From: Bacteroidota bacterium
GTDB lineage: Bacteria > Bacteroidota > Bacteroidia > 2-12-FULL-35-15
DNA: 11,035 nucleotides
Direction of reading: 5' to 3'
Assembly (NCBI GenBank): GCA_026391935.1
Contig: JAPLDC010000475.1
Coordinates: 1-11,035, forward strand
Made by a program: the position numbers and the translations under genes. Every line of letters starts with the position of its first letter. The first letter of the stretch is position 1. The notes under the pieces were generated by a model. The model was given only the letters and a program-made list of their open reading frames with translations. It was not told the origin of the DNA and searched no databases. Below, one piece after another: positions 1-6,954 of the stretch.

Positions 1-75
1 ATTTGTCAGCAGGTTAATTTTATGTAAATTTCAAAAACTCAAAATAAAATCAGATTAAACAGCAAAAATATTTTT

Positions 76-83
76 TACCTTTG
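76..83 (+). promoter_or_regulatory. Candidate Bacteroidota -7 promoter element for the halogenase-like gene
   Basis: The sequence TACCTTTG matches the Bacteroidota -7 consensus TAnnTTTG completely. It sits 21 bases before the ATG at 105, so transcription would begin around 88-92 and give a short A-rich leader, typical of this phylum. I see no convincing -33 TTTG at the expected distance; the region around 54-59 is only ATTAAA. If real, the element excludes the in-frame TTG at 81 as a start codon, because that TTG lies inside it. Confidence 0.5.
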
Positions 84-104
84 AATACACATAAATTAAA
101 AAAA

Positions 105-1364
105 ATGGCAATTGAAAAAACAGATGTATTAGTTATAGGTGCAGGCCCGGCAGGTTGTATTGCAGCATCTATTGTCCACAAAAATGGCTTGAAAGTTCGT
201 GTAGTTGAAAAAGTTAAATTTCCCCGTTTTGTGATTGGTGAAAGTTTATTACCTCGTGTAATGGATCACTTGGATGAAGCAGGTCTTTTAGAAGATGTAA
301 AAGCGGCAGGATTTCAGGAAAAATTCGGAGCGAAATTTTTATTGGGTGATAAAGTTTGTGATTTTAATTTTGCTGATCAATTCAGTAAAGGCTGGACATG
401 GACATGGCAAGTGCAACGCGCTCAATTCGATCAAATTTTAGCAAACGGTGTTGCCAAAAAAGGCATTCCTGTTGAGTTTGAAATGGGTGTAACTGCAATA
501 AAATTCAATGAGGATGAATCATCGGTAACAACAGTTGAAGATGCAGATGGTAAAATTAAACAGATAGAAGCACGTTATATCATTGACTGCAGTGGCTACG
601 GCCGAGTGATTCCTAACATGTTAGGATTAAATAAAGAATCGAGTCTTGACCCTCGAAAAACTCATTTTACACATTTTAAAGATCCTAACCGTCCGCAAGG
701 AGTAGAAGGAAACAGGATAACTGTGATTGTACATCAACAAAAAGTATGGGTTTGGATCATTCCATTTTCTAATGGTATCACATCCGTTGGATTTGTAGGT
801 TATCCCGACTATTTTAAAGATTTCCCTGAAGATACAGTTGAACGGATGAAAGCAATTGTGGCAGATTGTCCTCAATTGAGCGTGCGTTTTAAAGATCAAG
901 AAATGGTTATGCCTCCAAGGACAATTGATGGATATTCCATCACCTCCACTAAATTTTATGATGACGGATATATTACTGCCGGAAATGCAACAGAATTTTT
1001 AGATCCTGTATTTTCTTCTGGAGTTACCTTCGCAATGGAATCAGGATCCGCAGCAGCGAAATTGGTCTGTAGAAAATTAAAAGGTGAAACGATTGATTTT
1101 CAAAAAGAGTATGTCGACTATATGATGCAAGGGATAAACACTTTCAGAACCTATGTAAACAGCTGGTATAATGGCGATCTTCATGAGATCTTTTTTTCAA
1201 AAGATCCTGACCCGGGAATAAAAAAACAAATTTGTTCCGTATTAGCCGGATATGTTTGGGATATGGAAAATCCATTTGTAAAAAAACATGAACGTGCTGT
1301 TAGTACACTTGCTAAAATAATTCGGATGCAAAAAAGCTCAGCTGCCGAAGAAGCTAAAGGGTAA
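105..1364 (+). CDS. Flavin-dependent halogenase-like FAD oxidoreductase
   Basis: A 419-residue protein of the tryptophan/phenol halogenase-like branch of group A flavoproteins. An N-terminal FAD-binding GAGPAG lies at residues 12-17, with the ribose-binding Glu35. IGESLLP follows at 44-50, and GFQEKFGAKF at 69-78, where Lys73 lines up with the catalytic lysine of RebH/PrnA that carries hypohalous acid. WVWIIP at 215-220 fits the halogenase WxWxIP signature, and FLDPVFSSG at 298-306 fits FxxPxxSxG. It is shorter than tryptophan halogenases (about 530 residues), closer to phenol or carrier-bound-substrate enzymes. The role would be FADH2-dependent chlorination or bromination of an aromatic ring, needing a separate flavin reductase not present here. 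The ATG at 105 is preferred over the TTG at 81, which lies in the -7 box. With the ligase and AcpS near the right edge it suggests tailoring of an aryl-polyene/flexirubin-type pigment (inference). A non-halogenating hydroxylase cannot be excluded. Confidence 0.8.
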   Translation: MAIEKTDVLVIGAGPAGCIAASIVHKNGLKVRVVEKVKFPRFVIGESLLPRVMDHLDEAGLLEDVKAAGFQEKFGAKFLLGDKVCDFNFADQFSKGWTWTWQVQRAQFDQILANGVAKKGIPVEFEMGVTAIKFNEDESSVTTVEDADGKIKQIEARYIIDCSGYGRVIPNMLGLNKESSLDPRKTHFTHFKDPNRPQGVEGNRITVIVHQQKVWVWIIPFSNGITSVGFVGYPDYFKDFPEDTVERMKAIVADCPQLSVRFKDQEMVMPPRTIDGYSITSTKFYDDGYITAGNATEFLDPVFSSGVTFAMESGSAAAKLVCRKLKGETIDFQKEYVDYMMQGINTFRTYVNSWYNGDLHEIFFSKDPDPGIKKQICSVLAGYVWDMENPFVKKHERAVSTLAKIIRMQKSSAAEEAKG

Positions 1365-1386
1365 TCGATATCAAAATATTTTATAT

Positions 1387-1426
1387 AAAAAGGAGATGAA
1401 AAACAGGCATCTCCTTTTTTGTTTTT
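1387..1426 (+). terminator. Rho-independent terminator after the halogenase-like gene
   Basis: AAAAAGGAGATG (1387-1398) pairs perfectly with CATCTCCTTTTT (1408-1419) around a 9-base loop. The descending arm runs into a T-rich tract reaching 1426. It begins 22 bases after the stop codon at 1364. The downstream gene's ATG is at 1452, only about 25 bases beyond the T tract. There is little room for a full promoter between them, so gene 2 may depend on partial read-through or on a compact promoter overlapping the hairpin. Confidence 0.85.
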
Positions 1427-1451
1427 ATATTTAGACAATAGAAAATATTCA

Positions 1452-2984
1452 ATGAAAATAAATATTATCGGAGGAGGTGTTTCAGGTTTAACTGCAGGGT
1501 GTTTTTTGCAGATGAACGGATTTGAAACACATATTTTCGAGAAACATTCTATTCCCGGAGGTTTATGCACGAGTTGGAAAAAGGGAGATTACACTTTTGA
1601 TAGCTGCGCACATTGGATATTAGGCTCAGATGCTGGCTCTTCTTTTTATAAAATATGGTCGGAGATTCTGGATATGAAAAAAATAAAATTTCATAATCAT
1701 GCTATTCGAGTTGAAGTAGGCACGAAGAATCACATGAATAAATACGGAGACAAAAATTTCAAACTCTATACAAATCTTACGCAGCTCGAAAATTACATGA
1801 TCGATCTGGCACCTGAGGATGCCAAAGCGATCAAAGCATTCATTAAGCCAATGCGAGTAATGCAAAAATTTGACTTACCTCCTATCCTGGATGATCTTCC
1901 TTTTTTTCAATCAATGATCCGTGGAATAAAAATGGTGCGTTATCTCGAATTTTTATATTGGTTCTTGAAAATAAAAAACTACACAAATTTTACCTACGCA
2001 AAAAAATTTAAAAATGCCTTCCTCCGCGAAAGCTTTGAATTATTGTATGATGGAGAGGAAGTGAATATGATGGTCTTGACGATGCCATTATCTGTATTCG
2101 ATAAAAAAAGCGCTGGATATCCGATTGGAGGTTCAATGGAATTTGCAAAAAATATTGAACAGACCTATATAAAATTAGGTGGCACAATGCATTATAAAAC
2201 ACCTGTAAAAAAGATAATTACTGAGCATGGACTTGCAAAAGGAGTATTGGTGAGGAACGATGTCTCGCACTTTTCTGACATAACACTTTCGGCTGCTGAT
2301 TGGCATTATACAGTGTTTGAGGCGCTGGAAGGCAAATTTGTTGATCAACACATGTTGGATCTTCGTGACTTAAAAAAGTTTGATGTCTTTTATTCAGTGA
2401 TGCAGTTTTCATTTGGAATAGGAAAAGAACTGAGCGACTTTCCTCACTTTTCAAGAATACCGCTGAATGAAGCAATCGTTTCTCCTGATGGGACAGAATA
2501 TTCACGCTTTGAAGTTCACATTTATAATTATGATGATACGCTGGCACCAAAAGGAAAAACAGCTGTTACAGTTAGTTTTTACACTACGAATAGAGACTTT
2601 TGGATAGATGCACGAAAAAATGACCGTCCTAAATATCGAAAAGCCAAAGAAGAATTTACAAATAAAATTATTGAGCTTTTGGACATGCGTTTGGGAGGCA
2701 TAAAAGAATTCATAGAAGTTATTGATGTTGCTACGCCTGCTACGTTCCAACGTTATACTGGCAACTGGAAAGGAAGTACTCAAGGATGGTTACCCGGGAA
2801 AAATCTATTGGCAAAGTCACCCGTAGGATTTAAATTACCGGGATTAAAAAACTTTTACTATTCTAGTCACTGGAATCAACCAGGTGGCGGATTACCTATC
2901 GCCATTAAAACGGGCAGAGATGTAGCGAAAGAAATTTGCAAAGCCAATAATGTAACGTTCAAGACTATTCCTCAAACGAAGTAA
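1452..2984 (+). CDS. CrtI/phytoene-desaturase-family NAD(P)/FAD-dependent oxidoreductase
   Basis: A 510-residue flavoprotein of the phytoene desaturase / carotenoid isomerase / RetSat superfamily. The N-terminal Rossmann motif GGGVSG is at residues 7-12, followed by Glu30-Lys31 and the family's PGG at 35-37. The C-terminal FAD-binding signature, HWNQPGGGLPIAIKTGRD, covers about 473-490. Members desaturate, saturate or isomerise polyene chains or act as amine-oxidase-like enzymes; the substrate cannot be read from sequence. The ATG at 1452 is chosen because it begins exactly at the Rossmann beta-strand (MKINIIGGG). An in-frame TTG at 1419-1421 lies inside the preceding terminator and would add 11 residues with no family counterpart. 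It shares strand with the halogenase-like gene, 87 bases downstream of it. It converges with the - strand gene ending at 3078. Pigment polyene processing is the likeliest role, by context only. Confidence 0.82.
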   Translation: MKINIIGGGVSGLTAGCFLQMNGFETHIFEKHSIPGGLCTSWKKGDYTFDSCAHWILGSDAGSSFYKIWSEILDMKKIKFHNHAIRVEVGTKNHMNKYGDKNFKLYTNLTQLENYMIDLAPEDAKAIKAFIKPMRVMQKFDLPPILDDLPFFQSMIRGIKMVRYLEFLYWFLKIKNYTNFTYAKKFKNAFLRESFELLYDGEEVNMMVLTMPLSVFDKKSAGYPIGGSMEFAKNIEQTYIKLGGTMHYKTPVKKIITEHGLAKGVLVRNDVSHFSDITLSAADWHYTVFEALEGKFVDQHMLDLRDLKKFDVFYSVMQFSFGIGKELSDFPHFSRIPLNEAIVSPDGTEYSRFEVHIYNYDDTLAPKGKTAVTVSFYTTNRDFWIDARKNDRPKYRKAKEEFTNKIIELLDMRLGGIKEFIEVIDVATPATFQRYTGNWKGSTQGWLPGKNLLAKSPVGFKLPGLKNFYYSSHWNQPGGGLPIAIKTGRDVAKEICKANNVTFKTIPQTK

Positions 2985-3077
2985 ATTATCCTCCGATTAA
3001 ACTTCAAAAAATTATCACGATAGTCACAACGTTTTATTATGATTTCCCAAAAGCAATATGAAGTTTTGTTGAAAAAA

Positions 3078-3878
3078 TCAGAACGCTAAAAATCCGATTC
3101 CTATATGGAAGTTTACTAATTGTTCGCGTGTAATACGCATGTTTGCCTGATGACGAAAATAATCTTCCGTTGAATTAATAAATTCATCCCCTGCCATCAG
3201 CGTGATTATATTGAATTGAGGAGTTAAAGCAACTCTGATTCCATAATCCAAAACAATTTTATCGTTCAAAATACATTCTTTTCCAAAACTGTAAACAAAC
3301 GAAACATTTTTAAATTTATACACTCCTTTGCCCAAAGTATAAAGTGTATCTTGACTTACATCTCCATTTACAGATTTTCGAAAATTATCTTTATCATATT
3401 TAACCGATTCAAACAACATCAGTACTTCCAATTTGCGGTACCTACCAGTAGGAGCAATGAATCCGGACTTGAAAAATTTTACGCCAAGACCAACATTCAT
3501 TGAAGTAAGCAATACCGGTTTTGAAAAACCTCCTCCATATCTTGCCCCTTCAGGATAAGGATAATCAGAGGAGGAACTCGATAATAAGCCATTACTTCTA
3601 CCTCGATCATAAGCAATGCCTGTTCTCAAATATTGTCCGGATAAACACACCATTCTTCTTTGTTTGTGTGCATATTCCAAATTAAAACAATGGGTATTAT
3701 TAATGGTAAATGAAGCTTCATCTGAAGGGCCTGACTTTACAGGACCTGGGCCTTTAAATCCAGCCATGAAATAATTAGAATATCCGATTGTAAATCGTTT
3801 ACCCATATATCCAGCTACCTGCCCATTTGCAACAATAGTAAAGAAAAATAAAAATAAAAAAATATTCGTTTTTTTCAT
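3078..3878 (-). CDS. Exported outer-membrane-barrel-like protein, paralogue B
   Basis: I do not recognise a named family. The 266-residue product starts with a signal peptide (hydrophobic run at about residues 6-17), likely cut after Gly19 before Gln20. The mature part alternates polar and aromatic/hydrophobic residues in strand-like stretches and ends ...IGIGFLAF. A terminal Phe in an amphipathic last strand is typical of outer-membrane beta-barrels. It is a clear paralogue of the upstream gene, with the same length (266) and shared blocks AGYMGKRF, IGYSNYFM, NVGLG-KFF-SG, LDYGIR/IDYGFR and QLVNFHIG. The start ATG follows the upstream stop after only 3 bases, giving TAATAAATG (two tandem stops then the start), so translation is probably coupled. 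It is the last gene of the - strand operon. No clear terminator is visible in the 93-base convergent gap 2985-3077. A surface or pore role is inference. Confidence 0.75.
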   Translation of the reverse strand: MKKTNIFLFLFFFTIVANGQVAGYMGKRFTIGYSNYFMAGFKGPGPVKSGPSDEASFTINNTHCFNLEYAHKQRRMVCLSGQYLRTGIAYDRGRSNGLLSSSSSDYPYPEGARYGGGFSKPVLLTSMNVGLGVKFFKSGFIAPTGRYRKLEVLMLFESVKYDKDNFRKSVNGDVSQDTLYTLGKGVYKFKNVSFVYSFGKECILNDKIVLDYGIRVALTPQFNIITLMAGDEFINSTEDYFRHQANMRITREQLVNFHIGIGFLAF

Positions 3879-3881
3879 TTA

Positions 3882-4682
3882 TTAAAAAGCTAAAAAACTT
3901 AGTCCGATGTGAAAATTTACAAGCTGGTATTTAAACAAACGTGTATTCACATCATACTTAAATCGTTGCTCTGTGACAGTGCTATTGGGAGTTTCAATCA
4001 AAGTAGCCCCATCTGCAGTAAGTACCGCCCATACTCCTGCAGGAACAAATCCAAAACGAAAACCATAGTCAATCACAATTCTATCAAACAAAACACGCGA
4101 TCGACCAATTGTATAGGTCAGAGCAAAAGTTTTGAAATGGTAATCCCCTGTTCCAATTACACCAGAAGCATTGGTAGATGAATTAAAATCATAATAGGTG
4201 AATGCAGTATTCTGATATGTAAAATGATTGAACATCAATAATAATTCTAACTTTTTATATTTCCCAATTGGAGCAAGTGAGCCTGATTGAAAAAATTTAA
4301 ATCCCAAACCAACATTATAGGAATTCACATTCATTGGTTTGTATGGTTTTGGAGCATATCTATAATCGTAGTAAGCATAACTATTATCAAAGGAATTAAT
4401 TTTCTGAACACCTAAATCGCCCGGGTCTACTCCTGTATTCGAATTTTGAAGCGACAAACAAAAATTAGTTCGATTTTTTATTGTATATTCTAAATTAAGA
4501 CAATGTGTTGTATTGACACCTCTATTTCCGCTGGGGCTAATAGCATTTGCGGTTGGCCCAATCGCTGACACCATAAAATAATTAGAATATCCTATTGAAA
4601 ATCTTTTTCCCATATAACCGGCAATCTGAGCATTTGAATACACAGTTATAAAAAATAAAAAAGTAAAATATCTGAAACGCAT
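3882..4682 (-). CDS. Exported outer-membrane-barrel-like protein, paralogue A
   Basis: A 266-residue exported protein of unknown function, first of a tandem paralogous pair. The signal peptide (hydrophobic residues about 4-15) is likely cut after Ala18 before Gln19. AGYMGKRF and IGYSNYFM follow in the mature N-terminus, then strand-like amphipathic segments, ending ...HIGLSFLAF with a terminal Phe as in outer-membrane barrels. The ATG at 4682 is preferred over an upstream in-frame ATG at 4706. It gives a normal signal peptide, exactly the same length as the paralogue downstream, and a 1-base gap after the preceding stop (TAATATG). The longer form would overlap the upstream coding region by 23 bases and add MLLKNLNN ahead of the signal. 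It is co-directional with and tightly packed behind the M48 tail fragment. Its partner protein or ligand is unknown. Confidence 0.75.
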   Translation of the reverse strand: MRFRYFTFLFFITVYSNAQIAGYMGKRFSIGYSNYFMVSAIGPTANAISPSGNRGVNTTHCLNLEYTIKNRTNFCLSLQNSNTGVDPGDLGVQKINSFDNSYAYYDYRYAPKPYKPMNVNSYNVGLGFKFFQSGSLAPIGKYKKLELLLMFNHFTYQNTAFTYYDFNSSTNASGVIGTGDYHFKTFALTYTIGRSRVLFDRIVIDYGFRFGFVPAGVWAVLTADGATLIETPNSTVTEQRFKYDVNTRLFKYQLVNFHIGLSFLAF

Positions 4683-4683
4683 A

Positions 4684-5679
4684 TTATTTAGGTTTTTTAG
4701 TAACATACATTAAAGAATTATATACAAATGATGTTATCAGATCGGTATTATCTTTTGAATTAGTGTAGCGCGTTTCATATTTCATCACTTCACCGGTTTC
4801 AAGATTAAACAAAATAAAAAAATAGGTGTTATGGGATCTTCTTGCTTTTTCATTATATATACCTGTCCAAACTAAATACTTTGTCCCGTATTTCTCAATT
4901 AAAGACTTCATTTCATCCGTTCCAACAACTAATTCCTCAGGATTATCACCATGATTAAAACGCTCTGTCATCCAATCATTCAAAATACTATTCAAATTAT
5001 AACGATCCATATCACCAGTCGTCATATTTTTAGTACCAATCATATCATAATTTAATTTCAATTTAGCAGCACATTTTTTTTGGATCTCAGCCAATTTAAC
5101 CTGTTTGTCCTCCGATTCAAAATAGTTAATCATATCATTACCGCCAACAGATTTAACTTTCATATAAAAAGGTTCTAGAAATAATACTTTATCTACACCT
5201 AACAAAGTGTATTTGTTTTTATTTTCTTTTGCTATCTGATCCTCAATTTTTCTTCTCTCTTTATACGTTAAATTATCTTTTTTTATTTCAGCTTTATGTG
5301 TCAAACCACGAGCAGCCTTGGTATAGCGTTTTACAAATTCATTATCCTGAAGGAGGCCAACAAAAGCATATTTTGTGAAATTTTCATCAGTATCAATTTC
5401 AACCTTCTGTTGTTGCTTCTTTATTTTAGAATATTTACTTTCCTCAACTGTTGTATCGACATTCGTTACGGGAATTTTTGCAGTATCGATAAATTTCAAT
5501 TGTGCCTTCGTGGATTTTGAAAAATCACCAAGATACAGTTGATTTGCGTTTACCATTTCTGAAAATAGGCTGTCTGTAAGCATAGACAGAACAGCATCAT
5601 CAGGATTTTTTTTATGCGCTTTATAAGTGTATGACAAAGCCACAGTATTTAACTCTTTTGCATCCAGATTATCCAACAT
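4684..5679 (-). CDS. C-terminal part of the M48 metalloprotease, in a shifted frame (or small separate protein)
   Basis: A 331-codon open frame that most likely encodes the C-terminal half of the upstream M48 protease, displaced by a one-base frameshift. It has no signal peptide although every other product of this block does. The first residues (MLDNLDAKELN) read as a continuation of the helical repeat-like region ending the upstream frame, and no ribosome-binding site precedes its ATG. The first about 60 residues look helical. A charged Lys/Gln/Glu linker lies near 80-100. A C-terminal alpha/beta-looking domain contains KYLVWTGIYNE, YFFILFNLETGEVM and a final ...SFVYNSLMYV helix. I recognise no catalytic motif. 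The frame overlaps the upstream one by 31 bases. If translated alone, the product would stay in the cytoplasm. The fused reading would give about 743 residues. Confidence 0.6.
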   Translation of the reverse strand: MLDNLDAKELNTVALSYTYKAHKKNPDDAVLSMLTDSLFSEMVNANQLYLGDFSKSTKAQLKFIDTAKIPVTNVDTTVEESKYSKIKKQQQKVEIDTDENFTKYAFVGLLQDNEFVKRYTKAARGLTHKAEIKKDNLTYKERRKIEDQIAKENKNKYTLLGVDKVLFLEPFYMKVKSVGGNDMINYFESEDKQVKLAEIQKKCAAKLKLNYDMIGTKNMTTGDMDRYNLNSILNDWMTERFNHGDNPEELVVGTDEMKSLIEKYGTKYLVWTGIYNEKARRSHNTYFFILFNLETGEVMKYETRYTNSKDNTDLITSFVYNSLMYVTKKPK

Positions 5680-5702
5680 ATAATAAAGTCGCTGAGAAGC
5701 TC
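5649..5702 (-). other. Probable frameshift joining the two halves of the M48 gene
   Basis: On the - strand the protease frame reads ...DYDKIEELLSDF and then changes to ICWIIWMQKS before a TAA at 5651-5649, a Trp/Cys-rich tail unlike the rest. The downstream frame is closed by a TGA only 10 codons before its ATG at 5679, so any switch must lie within this interval. Adding one T to the TTT at 5687-5685 gives ...LLSDFYYMLDNLDAKEL, a smooth helical continuation. The total span 6914-4684 is 2231 bases, one short of a multiple of three. The local GACTTTATTATA is not a canonical X-XXY-YYZ slippery site in the protease frame. An indel (real or a sequencing error) is therefore likelier than programmed frameshifting. 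Confidence 0.65.
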
Positions 5703-6914
5703 CTCAATTTTATCATAATCAGGAATTGAGTAACTTTTTGAAGAAAGCCTTGCATTATTAGCTGCACTAAATACATAATTTGATTTATACCTTTTAGAGC
5801 CTGATTTACTTATAGCAATGTTGTATAAAGCTTTTGCTACAATTTTTTTTAGGTATACATTATCAGGATACTTTTCTAAAAGTATGTAAGCAGCATAAAT
5901 AGCATTTACATAATCTCTGTCAACAAGATATAATCTACAAGATTCAAAACGAGCGATCTCTCTTGCCTTTTTAAATTCCTCTTCCGATACAATGTATTTT
6001 TTACGAGTAGATTCGTCTGATACAGTCAGATCTGGTTCAATTGCCGCTCTTCTTTTTCTGATATTCGGGTGCGTACTTTTCGTATCATCATAATCATCAT
6101 TCGATTTTATTGCTGCCGTTTTTTTAAGGAAAACTGTATCAGGTAAGATCAAATAGTCATCCTCAAAAAATGATTTTTTAAAATCCACCAGCTCGAATGG
6201 TAAATAGGAATATTGTAAAACATCAAATGCACCAAATAATGCTTTTACGCTATACCCTGATTCTTTGATCCTAACTAGGCCTTCTGCATCCGCTTCTGTT
6301 TCATTTTCCTGAGAGAAACGATATTTTGCGATATCACGTGCTTCATATGAACCGTTTTCATAGGTACTCGTCCCTCTATCTAATTTGATATTTTCGATAT
6401 ACTGATTTACAGAATGCTTTTTCACAACGTGAGTAATTTCATGAGCAAGGACATACGCCAACTGAGCTTCATTTTCGAGCTGAGCAAGCAATCCGGCATT
6501 TACGAAAATAAAACCTTTATCAAAAGCATGAGCGTTTACATCAGGAGATTTTGTAACATAAATATGAATTTCTTTCCGGAGTTCAGGGTCATTTTTCAAT
6601 AACTCATCAGCTACTTTATTGACATAGATTCCGAGAGGGTCGTTTATCAATACATCGCCACTCAACAGCAGATCTCTCAAAAAATAATTGCTAGAAGTAA
6701 TAAATTGTTGCTTTGCAATTCGATCTGTTCCATAACCAACAGTTTTCAATTCTTCCTCAGATAATGCGCGGGCCGTTTTCAAAAACTCTTCTGGCAATGC
6801 CCCTGATGATTTTAATGGGGTATAATCAGTTGCATATTGTCCATAGGAACCTTTTGATAATAGAAATACTAATATCCCAATGAATAATGATTTTTTTAAA
6901 GAGTTGTAATTCAT
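5649..6914 (-). CDS. Exported M48-family zinc metalloprotease, N-terminal part (frameshifted)
   Basis: A secreted M48 (Ste24/HtpX/BepA-like) peptidase. The signal peptide is hydrophobic over about residues 9-19 and likely cut after Gly25 before Gln26. The catalytic domain holds HEITH at residues 158-162 (two zinc-binding His and the catalytic Glu159). The downstream ETEAD at 205-209 supplies the third ligand Glu205 in the ExxxD pattern of the family. The segment VNAHAFDKGFIFVNAGLL before the HExxH is the usual M48 strand-turn region. After about residue 320 a helical, TPR-like stretch begins (LYLVDRDYVNAIYAAYILLEKYPDN... type). BepA-like M48 proteins pair the protease with TPRs to handle outer-membrane proteins, so the two barrel-like products downstream are plausible clients (inference). 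The last about 10 residues are probably out of frame. The start ATG at 6914 is 40 bases after the stop of the preceding gene. Confidence 0.85.
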   Translation of the reverse strand: MNYNSLKKSLFIGILVFLLSKGSYGQYATDYTPLKSSGALPEEFLKTARALSEEELKTVGYGTDRIAKQQFITSSNYFLRDLLLSGDVLINDPLGIYVNKVADELLKNDPELRKEIHIYVTKSPDVNAHAFDKGFIFVNAGLLAQLENEAQLAYVLAHEITHVVKKHSVNQYIENIKLDRGTSTYENGSYEARDIAKYRFSQENETEADAEGLVRIKESGYSVKALFGAFDVLQYSYLPFELVDFKKSFFEDDYLILPDTVFLKKTAAIKSNDDYDDTKSTHPNIRKRRAAIEPDLTVSDESTRKKYIVSEEEFKKAREIARFESCRLYLVDRDYVNAIYAAYILLEKYPDNVYLKKIVAKALYNIAISKSGSKRYKSNYVFSAANNARLSSKSYSIPDYDKIEELLSDFIICWIIWMQKS

Positions 6915-6954
6915 ATTTCTAATTTATAATTTGATCTTCTTTTTTTCAAAAAAA

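Noticed and set aside
81..104. TTG start giving an 8-residue N-terminal extension of the halogenase-like protein
   Set aside because: The TTG lies within the TACCTTTG -7 element. The ATG at 105 places the Rossmann motif at the normal distance from the N-terminus.
627..899. Antisense open frame inside the halogenase-like gene
   Set aside because: It is a frame shadow with no domain, signal peptide or ribosome-binding site. The other short antisense frames across 1181-2783, 3909-4181, 5296-5520, 6414-6602 and 8283-8501 were dropped for the same reason.
1419..1451. TTG start for the CrtI-like protein
   Set aside because: It falls inside the terminator T tract and adds 11 residues ahead of a canonical MKINIIGGG start.
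2999..3067. AAACTTCA/TGAAGTTT inverted repeat as a bidirectional terminator between convergent genes
   Set aside because: The arms are only 8 bp, AT-rich and separated by 52 bases, too weak to call.
4683..4706. Upstream ATG for barrel-like paralogue A
   Set aside because: It would overlap the previous coding region, put residues ahead of a clean signal peptide, and break the exact 266-residue length match with the paralogue.
5679..5690. Programmed -1 frameshifting in the M48 gene
   Set aside because: TTTATTA is present but its phase does not fit the X-XXY-YYZ arrangement relative to the protease frame, and no downstream stimulatory hairpin stands out.
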